Of a stretch of 64,000 nt of DNA, positions 11,935-24,593 are shown piece by piece. Below the pieces are notes generated by a model. That model made no database searches. It was not told the DNA's origin and saw only the letters and a program-made list of their open reading frames with translations. The stretch spans positions 248,001 through 312,000 of the forward strand of contig JABMLP010000029.1 in the NCBI GenBank assembly GCA_013176395.1, in the 5' to 3' direction. The position numbers and the translations under genes are program-made. How positions within the stretch are numbered: position 1 is the first letter of the stretch; the number at the start of each line of letters is the position of its first letter. The DNA comes from Venturia oleaginea. Lineage: Eukaryota > Ascomycota > Dothideomycetes > Venturiales > Venturiaceae.

Positions 11935-12495
11935 ATGAGCGACCATTCCCACCCTCACGAGGCTCCTAAGTTCAACCAAATGAACATTCGTGGTGGACCA
12001 GGAAAGATCCAGGCAGTTATGAAAAGCGCTTCTGATGCTCAGGAAGCAAGAGATGCGTACGCGAAGGAACACGCCACTTCTCAGATTCCGGAGGTGAGAG
12101 GAGGGCCGGGGAAGGAAGAAGCTGTGATGGAGAGTGCGGGCCTCGGTGAGGAGCAGGCTGTGCCTGAGATTAGAGGCGGACCTGGTAAGGTCGAGGGTGT
12201 TGTGGAGAGTGCGGGGGTGGTGCCCGGGGTTAGAGGTGGACCGGGAAAAGTTGAGGGGGTTTTGGAGAGTGCTGGCGAGCAGACGAAGCCGGAGGTCAGA
12301 GGTGGACCGGGGAAAGTTGAGGGGGTTTTGGAGAGTGCCGGTAAACAGACAAAGCCAGAGGTTAGAGGTGGACCGGGGAAAGTCGAAGGTGTTTTGGAGA
12401 GTGCCGGTGAGCAGGCGAAGCCGGTTGTGAGGGGTGGACCGGGGAAGGTTGAAGGTGTTTTGGAGAGTGCTAAGGGTGGGAATGAACTGAAGTGA
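11935..12495 (+). CDS. small hydrophilic protein of seven RGGPGK repeats
   Basis: Single-exon gene of 186 residues. After a short head (MSDHSHPHEAPKFNQMN) it consists of seven copies of a unit RGGPGKVEGVLESAG, separated by 4-12-residue linkers such as EQTKPEV. The last four copies are nearly identical with a 66-nt period in the later ones, so they expanded recently; the first two (GKIQAVMKSA, GKEEAVMESA) are more diverged. There is no signal peptide or membrane segment with this start. The same frame is open back to an ATG at 11680, but that upstream part looks like pyrimidine-rich leader, so I chose the ATG at 11935. I do not recognise the family; composition (Gly, Glu, Lys, Val) suggests a soluble, possibly disordered or amphipathic stress-type protein. 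The repeat also keeps an antisense frame open, which I regard as a shadow. Confidence 0.7.
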   Translation: MSDHSHPHEAPKFNQMNIRGGPGKIQAVMKSASDAQEARDAYAKEHATSQIPEVRGGPGKEEAVMESAGLGEEQAVPEIRGGPGKVEGVVESAGVVPGVRGGPGKVEGVLESAGEQTKPEVRGGPGKVEGVLESAGKQTKPEVRGGPGKVEGVLESAGEQAKPVVRGGPGKVEGVLESAKGGNELK

Positions 12496-13602
12496 AGCGA
12501 GAAAGGGATTGGAGTGGCTTTTGGTGGTCGAAATGCCCAGAACTCATCACAGATATGATACTTAACTAACAAACGGATGTTTCTATTTCCCTCTCTACAT
12601 CCGCATCTCTTTCTCCTTGGCAGAATCCTTGGTTTCTGGCACGGGAGTTAAACTTGTCACTTCTGGGTCTGAGCACGTTGAGAGAGTTATTCTCTTCTTG
12701 CTTCTTAGCATACTTACCCTCCCGAAAAGACGCCTTGACGCGCCTGAGAAGGGCTCTCATATGCTTTCTTTTAACAGCTCCTGCGTCGGGCTTTTTATAT
12801 GAAGAACGTGTTGGGAAAATTCAAGAGCATACATAGTAGTTGAATGAATAAGGCAGAGATGGGGAACGCGAACGGATCGCGCCGTGGTGAGCTTTGATAG
12901 AATAGAAGGTGGGTCCACTCTGGTTATTTACGCGTTATTTCCTCCTCCTCCCGTCTCTTCTTCATCACGACCACCCTCTTATCATCAACGAAGTCGCCCA
13001 AAACCGCCCACTCTTGGGAAAGATGATGAGGATCAGAGAAGCTTTAATGAAGCTTCTATCGCCCGCTATCTATAGGTTGTCGAATGCGGGGGCTGCGTAC
13101 GTCGATCATCGTTGCTTGGTCCTCCCTGTCGTGCGCTCAGCTCCATTAACCTTTCCTATTGAGCGATAAGCGAGTATAAGCCTTTACATATCGTCTTGTC
13201 GCTCCTTTGGCTCACGATATATAGCTAGGTATTCAGGTTGCTCATAACACCAGATTCTGCTGTCGTATTTGCATCATGATACCCCCATACTGCTATCGAC
13301 CAGATTCTACAGCCAAATGCTCACTGAATCTTCTCCAAGACATATTAATCTCGGCCGAAGACAATCTGCAGCCAAGGCAGTTCCGGCTCTGGGCACCACA
13401 GCTTCAGTGTAAATCCGACATGCATTGAACTCAACAAAGTATGGAAGCATGAAGCCGCTGTCTGGAGAAGAATTATGGGGCGATAACGAGGTACCGGGAT
13501 ATAGATCATGGCCAAACCATGGTTATCCATAAAGACTCTCTCTCAAGGCTGACCGCATTTCTTCCCAGACGCATTTGTGCTTTCATTTCTTTCTTCTTAA
13601 CA
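12496..13602. other. intergenic, no gene seen
   Basis: Separates the repeat protein from the MFS transporter. It contains only short open frames with no domain. The last 90 bases before the transporter start are pyrimidine-rich and probably hold its leader. Confidence 0.5.
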
Positions 13603-15329
13603 ATGGCAGGCGAGAAAGAGGATTTCAAGATCAGTGCCGATCTGGCGTTGAGAAACCGAAAGTCCCATTCCGACGGGAATAGCACCGATATAGAGAAGCA
13701 AGGTCCGCCAGATGCTGATGGAGATGAAGCATTGAAGATTATCGGTAATGTAGAGGTCTTTGAGATTGATGCGGCCGTCAATCGTCGTCTGTTGTGGAAG
13801 ATCGGTATGTATAGCACTGTGTCACGGCCCTGATTTCTAATCTCTAACATGAGATAGATCTTCATCTGCTACCGGTCCTCTGTTTCCTTTACGGACTTCA
13901 ATTCTTGGACAAGACAACAATTAGTTATGCCTCTGTCATGGGCATCGTTAAAGACACCCACCTCGTCGGCACGGAGTACAATTGGTTGGGGTCCGTATTC
14001 TACATCGGCTATCTTTTTGCTGAGTGAGTGTCTGCGACTCGAAAATGGCCTGTTCGCATCATCTTATACTATCAATAGATATCCCGCAAATCTAGCCCTG
14101 CAAAGATTCCCGATTTCCAAATTCCTATCGTCACAGATCATCCTATGGGGTGCGATTTTGATGTATGTTATATCCATCGAGGTACTCGGGGAGCTATACT
14201 GACCTCGCATAGGGTTCATGCAGCATGTTCGAACTTCGGTGGTCTCGTCTCATTGCGCATCCTTCTCGGTATCCTCGAATCCTCTATTTCGCCCGGATTC
14301 GCCCTCATTGTATCACAATGGTGGCGCAAGGAGGAGCAGGGCTTCAGGACAGGCATCTGGTTCTGCTGGAACGGCATGGGCCAGATATTCGGAGCCATTG
14401 TGTCCTACGCCATTGCAACCTCCATCAAGTCGAACCATTACACGGCGCTAAAAGGCTGGCAACTCATGTTCTTGATGACTGGGGGGCTCACAGTCATCTG
14501 TGGAATCATCTTCTTTTTCGCCATTCCAGATTCGCCGGCAAATGCTTGGTTCCTGACCCAAGAAGAAAAGGTCATCGCCATCGAACGTATCCGCAGCAAC
14601 AACCAGGGCGTTGGTAACAAGGTCTTCAAAAAGCATCAGATGATTGAAGCACTCAAGGACCCAGCTGCCTGGATGATAGTTGTCTTCTCCTTTACATCTT
14701 CAATCCCCAACGGCGCAACCACTAACTTCAAAAACGTCATTCTCCAAGGTTTCGGCCTCTCCTCCGAACTATCACTACTCTACGGTGCCCCAAGCGGCGC
14801 AGTCCAAGTCGTCGGCACAATGACAATCTGCTGGCTAGCCGACCGCTTAAGCCAACGTCTATACATGTGCGTAGTAGCATTGATCTGCCCAATAATCGGC
14901 TTCGCACTCCTAGCCACCCTCCCAACTACCAACTTAAACGGCCAACTAGCCGCCTTCTACATCACCTCCACCGCCGCAGCAGCCTTCACCCTAATCCTCA
15001 GCATGATCAGTTCCAACATCGCCGGTCAAACCAAAAAAGTCACAGTCGCGACAATGATGTTCATCGCCTACTGCGTCGGTAATCTAATCGGGCCGCAGAT
15101 TATCCATCTCAAAGATGCACCTAGGTATCTGAACACCAAGATTATTATCTGTGCGCTTTATGGGGTTTGTTGTGTTGCGCTTCTAGGGTTGAGGGTTATC
15201 TGGGCGGTTAGGAATAAGCGGAAGGTGAGGGCGATTGTGGAGATGGGGGATAAGTATCGGCATGTTCCTAATCAGGAGTTTATGGATTTGACGGATGGGG
15301 AGAATCAGGAGTTTAGATATGTGCTTTGA
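13603..15329 (+). CDS. MFS transporter, Dal5-type anion:cation symporter
   Basis: Major facilitator permease of the fungal ACS family, whose members import allantoate, nicotinate, pantothenate and related carboxylates across the plasma membrane. Exons 13603-13804, 13858-14023, 14079-14162, 14213-15329 encode 522 residues, normal for the family; introns are 53, 55 and 50 nt. The cytosolic N-terminus of about 65 residues leads to TM1 with LYGLQFLDKTTISYA, then NWLGSVFYIGYL (TM2), and RILLGILESSISPGF with WWRKEEQ (TM4-5), the typical ACS signature. A central loop contains FLTQEEKVIAIERI, and six further helices follow with GQTKKVTVATMMFIAYCVGN. A second in-frame ATG at 13519 exists, but the one at 13603 sits after a pyrimidine run and matches family N-termini better. 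Substrate cannot be told from sequence alone. Confidence 0.9.
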
Positions 15330-16582
15330 GGTTTTTGTTGCGGTTGTTGAAGATGGACTTGATTGTCTCGTCTTGTGGAGACTTTCCAAATGCTTGGGAA
15401 TCGAGGATGTGGTATTTAGCTCTCGTATTAGGGTCTATTTCAACGTCCATTTACCAGTGTCACTGCTCCGGCTCCAGATAGGTCACGGACGCTGAGACGA
15501 ACACCAACCTCAAAGTAGATTCGAACAAGGCTCTATATCTATTACGTGATTTCTTCAATCCTACCTTCAGTTTGGTATTCATCCGAAGCCATTTCTTCCT
15601 AGATAAGAAAAAAAAAAATTCCGAACGTGATTCTGACTAAAGTATCAGTAGCAGCAGCGTTATCAAACATTTTGTTCCTGCAGTGCACTACCAAAGGAAG
15701 TCAGCATGGAGGAGGAGGTGGAGGATCTTTATTATTGAAAGGGAAAGGGGGAATATCATAACCTACCAAAATAGGAAAGAGCAAGGAAGAATTCTAGTAA
15801 AGATAGATATCGAGGAATTCGACTTATCGTTTTGCAAAGCTAGGGGACTAAATCTTTATACTCTAGCCTCGAAGATTTCCACAGGTCCAGCCCGAGCTAG
15901 AAATAATTTAACTCTTAGATTCAGTAGCGTATTGTATTATATCGTAGGTAAGGTAACGCCAACACCAATACCAGCCTATCGGTATCCTAGCCCCGCCTCG
16001 CCTTACCAAAGCCCCATATCCACTCAATAAATACCCCATAATCTCTAGTATTCCACCAAACTCCCTATACCAAATCCCAACCTTCCTTGTACATATACAC
16101 ACACATAACCAAAGACAACCTTTAAATCTAAATCCAATCCCCAAGCGAGCCGAAATCCCCCCAAAAAACATCAAACTTCCATATTCTCCCACCGCAGGAC
16201 ACCATCCCAAAGCCACAGAATCCCCGTGTTAAAAAGGGGTATCGTATATACGATAAACGATAAACGATGAACGATACGTACTAGCGAGAAAAACGAGGGA
16301 TCTAGTATCTAATTCCCAGTATCCAAGGGCGGCAAGCATATCTATTTCAAGTGGTAGCGGTGCGGCTATAGTATCTTACGGAGTAGGGTGTTATTGAAAA
16401 GCTTAAGACGGGAGTAAAGGCGTAGGTAATCTTTATCAATACGAGTACTCAGGCCTATATAACATAGGGTATACTATGTAAAGGCAAAAATTACACGGTC
16501 AAGCTCGAACAAGGAGTTATCGTACAATCTAGATTTCATCAATATCTACAGAGGGGAGTATCTACTTTACAAGGCGTGATAC
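15330..16582. other. TA-rich intergenic block, RIP-like
   Basis: From about 15600 to 16560 the DNA is rich in TpA, poor in CpA over long parts, and has no coherent frame. It includes a short direct-repeat run of ATAAACG-type units near 16240-16290. This composition is what repeat-induced point mutation leaves in old transposon copies, but I cannot name the element. Confidence 0.45.
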
Positions 16583-18161
16583 TCAAACAACCTTCTGCTC
16601 CAAACCGCCGACGGCTCTTCCAACGCCTCTTTTCAGCGCTGCGGGTGAACCACCAAATGCCTGGGCTCCTCTGGCTTGTTGCCTCGCAATTAGCTTGAGA
16701 GTCCTCGGCGACACTTTCAATTTGCTTCCCAGTACAACCATGCCCGTCAGCAGCGCGAGCGCGCCGGCTTGATGCGCCGCTCCGAGCCACAGCGGGACCA
16801 TGTAAATCAACGCTGTGATGCCCAATGTGACTTGCAGCATGGCGAGATGCATCACTCCGTTCAACCTCTTTCCCACATCCTTCACTGCCACGTTTTTCAA
16901 CATAGCTTGCCCTAATGCTGGGCTCATCCTTGGCCACGCCCAAAGCGCAACAATAGCGCTAAATGTTGTTGTGGCCAAGATCCTGTGGTCGAGCTGGACT
17001 AATGATGGATTCTCAAGCATATTGCGCCACCACAGATCAGAACGGTCGGGCGTATGCGAATAGAATGGGTCGAACAGTTCTTCCTTGGGAGGAGTGAGAC
17101 TGAGACCCATCCAAGGGAACTCGTTGTAGATTAGGCCTGCATCGAGACCTGCTACCAAGGCTCCAGACATTGCTGTCGTGAAAACAAGGGCGAACAGAGC
17201 GGTTGCTGCGACTCTAAATTTACGAAGAGGCGGTGCATTCAATGCTTTCGTCAAGGCACTGGCTTTTGATGGATCGGACAGGAGTTTGTTCTCGCGGAGG
17301 ATGGAGAGACCGTTCCAGAGCATGGAGATGTAGACAAGGAATGCTGTTCCGAGATGTGCTGCCAACCGGTACTGAGATACGCGTGGATGGGATCCTGGCG
17401 CGAATAGATCATCCTTAAGACCGGATTTGACCATCCACCAGCCTATGGCACCTTGTGTGCCAATCAGTCCGCATATTCCCACCATTTTGAGCGCCATGTG
17501 TCCAGCTACCTTCCGGCGGGCGATGAAATATATTGTGGGTAGGAGGAAGGTCATTCCAATCACACGACCCCATAGTCGATGCGCCCATTCCATGAAGTAT
17601 ATCTGTTTGAATTCGGAAAGAGTCATTCGCGGGTTGAGTTGTTTGAACTCAGGTGAGGCACGGTATTTTTCGAATTCGAGATCCCAAGCTGCTTGGTTCG
17701 TAGGTGGCAGAGAGCCTGTGACGGGTTTCCATTCCGTTATACTCAGACTGTATGATGGCATTAGTGTATGCAATGTCGCTTTCTAATTCCAACTCTTACC
17801 CAGACTCAGTCAACCGCGTCAGTCCTCCAAAGATGACGATGCCGAAAACACTTGCGGCACTCCCGATCAACCAGTATGCCACCTTCTTATCGGAAGTTTC
17901 AGGGAAGAAGGCCGTCTTCGTTCTCGACGTCGGTTTTGCAAATGCGGCGGCAGCGTCGAAAGCCGGGAGTGCGGCATGTCGCGGAATCTGTGTCGTTTGG
18001 TACCGCAATTGGAAGAAGGATGACATCCGTCGGGAGGGGCGAAAAAGGCGTTTGCTGGGCTGGAGTCTTGCTGCTTGGGTGTGTCTACACGTGAAGAACT
18101 TGTTGATGAGGGGAGGAGTGGCCTTCCACAATGAAGGGAAGGACTGGAATAAGGAAGCCAT
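16583..18161 (-). CDS. cox15: Cox15, heme A synthase
   Basis: Mitochondrial inner membrane enzyme that converts heme O to heme A for cytochrome c oxidase. Exons 18161-17800 and 17747-16583, one 52-nt intron (donor GTAAGA, branch ACTAATG, acceptor ACAG), 508 residues. The first 75 residues are Arg/Ser-rich and fit a mitochondrial presequence. TM1 contains GLTRLTESGLSITEW. The four conserved His motifs are visible: EWAHRLWGR, LAAHLGTAF, QLDHRILATT and GAAHQAGALALL, within eight predicted helices. The open frame continues upstream to 18539, but that part would overlap the start of the divergent BTB gene and does not look like a presequence; the ATG at 18161 starts a good one. Length agrees with fungal Cox15. 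Confidence 0.93.
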
Positions 18162-18420
18162 TGTGGCTTGGTGTGTTATCAGGACATTGGAAGTTAGGAG
18201 TAGCAATTGAAGATTGACAATTCGATTCCAGCGAGTCAATGATGTTTCGATGGATAGACTGGGATCCCTTGATGGTTTCACATATGACGTGCAGGAGTCA
18301 GTTGACATAACCGCGCCCGCCGTCTCAAAATGATGAAGATAAGATGGGAATTTTCTCGTCCAGCTTGCCAGATCCAGACGCCAGATGCCAGATGCCAGCG
18401 CTGACTGTTGAACCACCAGT

Positions 18421-21400
18421 ATGGACCACCACGAGCACTTTGACTCGGCTGAAGACGAGGAAGTGCAATTGTCTGGAAGCAGCGGCACCATCTTTGGCAG
18501 AAGGCTGACACCTCCGGGAGAGCCTAGTTCCAACACCATCTCGACTGCTGCACCCTTAGCTAGTGAGAGTACGCTACGGGGTAGTGCTGGCCCTTCTGGG
18601 GACGAGGAGCGTCCCGATATCTTTGCTCAATCATCATCCACCGCGACAGAGAGCCCCGCTCCCTCCCATCCCATGAACTACAGTCTACCGGCCTCAATAC
18701 CGCTTGCTACTGCCTCGTCCTCGAACCAAACTCGGAGAGCTCGATTTCTGGACGAGAACGTGTCTATACTCGGGGATGGCAGCCTGCTACAGGCTGAGAA
18801 GGATGGAGACGATCCGACGACTCCAGAGGGGAATGACGCGAACGAGAGCCGGAGCTATACAACAACGGCAAATCTGACGAGACTGCTGGCTTCGCGCGTC
18901 ATGACCTCGCCAGAGTCGAGCACAGAGACATACACTTTGGGGAATCCGAACTTGGTGAGATCATGTAAGAGGCACTATTGAGGAGGGAAGTCCTGTTGAA
19001 TCCTGGCTCACAGATGTAGCGAACTCATCATCGACTGCCTCTTTACCCGATCATCTATATACTCGTGGACTGTTGGGAGGAAAGCATTCCGATATATCAG
19101 TACTCGCGTTCGGACACAGATATAACCTGCATCGATTGATCCTGGATCGCGCACCGTTCTTCGCAACTGCACTTACCGAACCATGGATTGAAAGCTCCTC
19201 GAAAGAGATATCACTACATCCTGAAGAAATCGACCCGAGTATCACGCAGAAGGCGTTCGAATTGGCCTTGAAACGACTATATGGATGCGATATCAGTGAC
19301 GAGGAGGACGGTGAAGCAGTCGGTCTGTTTGCAACTGCTTGCTGGCTGGAAATGCAGGATTTGGTAGACGTGGCCATCGAATCTATACTACGCCAGATGG
19401 CGCCTGAAAATCTGTCTCCAATAATCAAGATCGTCACGAACAACTACTATGGCCGCGCTGGAGAACGAATATTGGCATCGGCGAAAGCTATGCTATGTCG
19501 GGACGGATGGGAGATGGCGTTACGGTTCTGGGATGGAATACCCGGAGAGACTGTTCGCGAGATCGTTGGTGGAGACGGCTTTTACATCAATGGAGAATGG
19601 GAGAGATGGATCGTGGCCAAGAGACTGCTCGATCGTCGATTGAAACAAAAGGCAGTCGAATGTGGTCTGCTGGAAATTGGATCTCGAAATCCAATCAAGG
19701 CACCTGACACCCTCAGTATGAACGCCATCAGATTTGACACCGTGTATCGCAAGAACTCGATGACTACTGGTGGACAGGCACCACAGACACAACACGAGAA
19801 ATGGATCTCGCTATATACTCATCCAGACGTGGAGCCTATTCTGGTGCTTCTTGATGAAGGTATCCACTACATTCATCTCGAGTTTGAGCGGCTACAGTAC
19901 ATTCGACAAGCTCGAGACATTTTTGGTCTACCAATATTACCCGAAGCGATCATCACAAATGCGCTGTGGCAGCAACTCGAACTACGGCAGAAGGTTATGA
20001 ACGCACGTGAGAATGATCTGGAGCTCGGATTAAGCCAAACTGCGGAGTCGATTCATCGGACTACTTCAGCGAATGAATCAGATTCTGCTTCGGACAAATC
20101 CAAAGGCAAGCAAAAGGTCTCACAGACCGAGCCTCTCCTGCAAGATGATCTCGATGACGATGAAATTGAGTCAGGTAGTTGGGATGCAAACGCGCAACCT
20201 CGCAAGTTCTGGGTCCCAAGTACTGATTGTAATATTGTCATGGGCGGCAATGCTGAGCCGGTCATCACCACTGGCAACACCTCGACCTTTCTTCGCCTGG
20301 CCTCCCGAATGTCTGCAACTCTTGACCCTATGGATGTATTGTGGGCCACAGACTTTGCTGCGTCACCATCCACGAATACAGAGTCACTGAATCGGCCGAC
20401 GACACCACGACCACTCTCAGCAGCGGGCCAGAATGCACCTTCCACCTCGATGCATCCACAACCATTGGCGTTTTCACATTTCCCACCGTTCCGTTTCTCT
20501 GCTGAATTCCCTAACCCTAGATCTCTCAAGGAGAAGAAGCGTGTCTACTCTCGGACGGTTTTCTACGCCGGCAGTCTGTGGAACATCTATATCCAGAAGG
20601 TTCGGAGCGCGAAGAATCCACAACTAGGTGTGTATCTGCACAGAGCAAAGGAGAGAGAATCGGAAGAAGGCCACGCCATCGCCAGCACCACAGGCCATCT
20701 CGTTGGCACTGTTGACGAAAGGATCGGGTTATTGGAGCGTCAAATGATTATGAGTGGTGACCGAAGAGAGCGGACGAGGACTACCCGTGGTGGCTTTCAA
20801 GCTCGCGTCCCAGATCACCGACAACATCACGACAACAATGCGAATCGTGGCCACACAGAGGATGATGGAAGTATGTCTGCTCTTAGACGAAGGACGTACG
20901 GTACTGAGCAGGGCACGCTTGACACTTCATACACGGCTTTCGACTCAGAGGACTCGGACTCATCAGACTCGCCTTTGAACCTGCCACATATCGATGCAGG
21001 TGGACCACTCTCGACACCATATGATCAACCGGGCGCCAATTCTTCGCTCACTCATTTCCCACCACCCAACCCTCCACTCACCTTAGTCGGAGCTTCGAGC
21101 AACAATTCTTCACGACTCTTTCCGGCAGGACCCCCTTCACAATCTCAATCCCAATCAAGGACATCCCCTGCGTTGCCAGCCTACATGGACGCTAGGCCCA
21201 CCATCAAAACTTACTTCAAGATCTACTCACCCTCCAAAGGTGGTCGTCTACTCAGTGTCTACGAATCTGCTCCCGACAAATTTGATTTCTCGCAGAGTTG
21301 GGGGTGGAAGAGTAGTACGCTTATGCTTGACGAAGGTTTCTCTTCTTCGCCCGTTGGTGGTTCGGCTGGGCAGGGTAGTAGTCCTAGACCTGATGCGCCG

Positions 21401-21541
21401 ACTACGGATGAAGATGTTCCTGGTACTGAGCAAGAGGGGAGTGTGGAGAAGGAGGTTATGGAGCGGGAGAGGGAATGGAGGAGGGAAAAGAGGAGGAGGG
21501 ATAGTGCGTTGAGGTTTATGGTTGTTATTGGGAATTTGTAG
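18421..21541 (+). CDS. large BTB/POZ domain protein, germ-cell-less-like
   Basis: Exons 18421-18964 and 19014-21541 encode 1023 residues. The intron (49 nt, donor GTAAGA, acceptor CACAG) joins NPNLVRS to YVANSSS; using the nearby GTGAGA donor instead would put a stop in frame. The N-terminal 175 residues are Ser/Thr-rich and probably disordered. A BTB domain follows around residues 200-300 (KHSDISVLAFGHRYNLHRL, then RAPFFATAL), with a BACK-like helical region (GLFATACWLEMQDLVDVA). The rest alternates a conserved block (SAEFPNPRSLKEKKRVYSR and YFKIYSPSKGGRLLS) with low-complexity linkers. BTB proteins often serve as cullin-3 adaptors; whether this one does is unknown. It ends in a basic tail. 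It shares a 259-bp divergent promoter with cox15. Confidence 0.85.
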
Positions 21542-22705
21542 TGTGTCTTTTCTTCTTCTCCTTCTCTTATCGGACTTCGAGATTCGGGTGTGTGTGTGTG
21601 TGACTGGTGGGTATATTGTAAGATTTAGCTTGGGTTCGGGTTCTTTTTGGGGGCTCGTTTGGTTTCATACCCTCTCTTTTCCTTTTCCTCTTTCTTAATT
21701 ACCTATCAGCTAGTTAGTAAATAGATGCTATACGATTAATGAGGTTGATGAAATATCAAGACAGTAGCTCTCTCTCTCTCCTTCTCTCCAACTGTCCAGA
21801 GTTGTTTAGAAAGATCTTTCTTGGAAAAGAAATTAAAAAAAATTGGGGATACGTTCCTTATCGGGGGTACATTTCTTCGTGTTTTTACGCAGAGAAGCTC
21901 ACAATGAACGAATGAAGTCTTCAGCATCAGTAAGCACAGCGCTGATCGGACGGAAAGCAAAGCTAGTTTTGACGCAAGTCAAGAACGGGAACATTATTCG
22001 CGGGGGTTGGAATCGGTGCAACTGAGGCTAGCGTGTTGTCAAAGTTAACCTCCTCTCGCGTCCTACAGCCTTGTCATGTATCCATCGATATGTTCGAGGT
22101 ATTTACCGCGCCCATTCGTATAATCATACGATACAATTTTGGTTCCGTGCTCTTGAGAGATACGCAATGTCGGCGTTTCTAGACTTCAGAACAAGAATTT
22201 GTCCCGACCACCACGTGATGTGATACAACAGCATTTGTAGGTTGTCGTATTCAGGGAACCCTCATATCCTTGCGCCCTTTTGTGAGTTCACAGCAAATAT
22301 CACGGCAAGAAAGCATGCTGGGTGGCCATTGTGGGCACAGGCTGTTCCCGTTCAAATTCGATGTCAGTCAATAATTGATCAAAAAGGCTTGATGATGGCC
22401 TTGCTGGGACGTTGAGAGCGTCGTGCACGATTGAATGCTGTTTGCCTTTGGGGAGAGTTACATTTACACCATTACCATAGAGCGACAGTTGCCATATTGC
22501 ATGTTGAGCGCCAAATACTAACATGGAGGATAGCCTGGACTTGTTGGCTTGTTTTAGACTCGAGCGCGTAAAAGTACTCACAAAAAACAGCGAGACGCCA
22601 GCAAGGCGCGTCAGAGTCGTGTTGTTGAATGTTTATTGGCGAGGGGTCGCAGTACACCAAATCCTCTTCATCTCATGTAGATGGCCAGCTTTGGCGTCGG
22701 TGGAT
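21542..22705. other. intergenic between convergent genes, no gene accepted
   Basis: Downstream flank of both the BTB gene and the protease subunit gene. It includes GT and CT simple repeats (about 21590 and 21770). A 93-codon frame on the minus strand at 22300-22581 begins with GTG and has no recognisable domain. Confidence 0.5.
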
Positions 22706-23467
22706 TTATATCAGGGCGTCCATTTCAGTGAGACTATTCACCTCTGCCCTAGGCATAACGGCTGCAGCAGCGCCCTTCACGTACAAGGGTGGAATCGCGC
22801 CAACGCGACTCGGAGGCCATATTATACGAACCGCTCTCCCCGTGACAAGTGAAATCGGGATCTACCAGAATTTAGCAGCGTCTCGGTCCCTAGCAACCGT
22901 AAATGCCAAACGTACCGTCCCGTAATCGTTGCTATCAACAGAATTCCTCCAATTATCCCCTTCAACCCAGATATGTCCCCTGGGCACCGTCACCACCAAC
23001 GGCGGCACTTCCATGCCCTTATTCTTACTCTCCCTCCCCCCACTCAGCCTCTGTCTGCCTACTCTCTTCACGTTCCTCACAATAGTATCGCCAGGTATTC
23101 CAATGACTCTCTTCACCCCAATGCGCTCTGGATTATGTGGTAGCCAGAATGTGACAACGTCTCCTCGTTGCAGCGTCGACCGCGCAGGTCTTATACTCTC
23201 GAAAGTTATCCAGTAGTCCGGATTAGGAGGTCTGCCACGAAGATTACGTTTGACGGTGATGATGTGGTCGCTCTGACCGGTTTCGTGGACGTAGGGGGAG
23301 AGGGCGGGAGACATGGATGGGCCGGAAACTCGATGTATCTCAAATATTGTGTTCTTGACGACTGCTAGACCTGCGAGGCTGAGACCAAAGACCGTTGCAA
23401 CATGGCCTTTTCTGGCTTTACAGGATTCCCAGACTCGGGAGAGGAAGGGACGTGTGCGAGATGCCAT
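22706..23467 (-). CDS. imp2: mitochondrial inner membrane protease subunit 2 (S26 signal peptidase)
   Basis: Serine protease of the IMP complex that trims sorting signals of proteins delivered to the intermembrane space. Exons 23467-22916 and 22861-22706 with a 54-nt intron (donor GTACGT, acceptor GGTAG); 235 residues. One transmembrane helix spans residues 21-40. The catalytic Ser51 lies in VSGPSMSPALSP and the Lys119 in GVKRVIGIPGD; the box WVEGDNWRNSVDSNDYG precedes the splice site. Without the intron the protein would end in an atypical tail, whereas the second exon supplies IPISLVTGRAVRIIWPPSR, the normal end of Imp2. A further 35-residue tail follows. The frame is open upstream of 23467, but the ATG there starts directly before the membrane helix as in homologues. 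Confidence 0.9.
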
Positions 23468-24593
23468 GGTGGAGATGGTGAAGGAAGACTTTTGGAGTTG
23501 GAGATTTTCGAGCCCTACGTCCTTAGATAGGGTGGAAGGACGGTTATTCACATCGAGAAATACTGATTGAATCAACAAACACGAAGCTTCGTGGTCACTT
23601 GTCCGAAAGAGGTAGTCCGCGGAACGAAGTGTTCCGCGTTCAACTACCTCTCTGAAAATTCTTGTTCTACTTTGTGAGAATATCAAGTTCATGAAAGTCC
23701 CAGATTGTGTTTGACACGCTTATGGATGATATAGATGTCCAGACGGCTTTTTAGACATCGCTGAACACAGCTCGTCACACAAAAACCTAAACCAGTCTTT
23801 TTGGATTGCGGTAGCATCCCCGATCAATCGTCGAAACCACGGCAGAACTGTCTTTGATAATTCTCAACAGTAGCATCTCTTCACACTACCTCTGCACGAA
23901 ATCCTCTTCACAACATCCCAATCACGAAACTATGTGCTAGCAAAAACAACCCACTCCTCCCCCCACGCATCAGATAAACCAGTAATAAAAAATAGAACCC
24001 TGGAAGATAGGAAAGAGATCTTATATTCCTAGCGTTCCCCCAACCAACGAGTATATACGGGGGACTAAACTCCTACACGTAACTATAAAACCTCTTCTCT
24101 ATATAGCTACTCGCTTTAGTAACCGTACCGAGACGGACCCTAACTAAAACCTAAAAGGACGATAATTGATAGATGGCTAGCGAAGGGGGATTTAAGCTTG
24201 TATATAAAAATTATGAACGGTAAGAGGGGAGTAGAGGGAAATTAGAGATTGGGAGGGGATAGGGGATAAAGTGTATAGATAATCTATATTGATGGGGGCG
24301 CTCGATGATATAGATATTAGTTTAGTTCAGGTCAAATCACGAAAGATTGTTAATCATTCATGGGAAAGAAGAAGAATAAGAAGAAGAAGAAGGACGAAGA
24401 TCGGGGTAAAATAGTATCAACACAGAAACCCTATCAATCCCTTCTCTAAGAAAGAAAGAAAATACCACCAAACACCCACGCAGAATTCCATCAAAAAGCC
24501 TCCCTTGTGATGGTTGTAATGGTTGTAATCACTACATCCATTGTATTCCTCATAACAACCATCCCCCATTCCCCCATCACGCATCAAATCAAC
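23468..24593. other. intergenic with RIP-like TA-rich core
   Basis: Bases about 23990-24320 are TA-rich with few CpA or TpG dinucleotides and no open frame, like a RIP-mutated repeat. A purine run of AAG units lies near 24365-24395. No gene seen. Confidence 0.45.

Noticed and set aside
12081..12572. 163-codon minus-strand frame with LSKTPSTFPGPPL repeats
   Set aside because: It is the antisense image of the RGGPGK repeat gene; the period of the repeat keeps it open and it lacks its own supporting signals.
18162..18539. Upstream extension of the cox15 frame
   Set aside because: It would overlap the divergent BTB gene start and does not resemble a mitochondrial presequence, whereas the ATG at 18161 does.
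22300..22660. Two overlapping minus-strand frames of 62-93 codons
   Set aside because: Starts are GTG, no domain, and no convincing splice pair joins them.
23468..23692. Upstream extension of the imp2 frame
   Set aside because: No similarity to the family; the ATG at 23467 gives the usual distance to the membrane helix.
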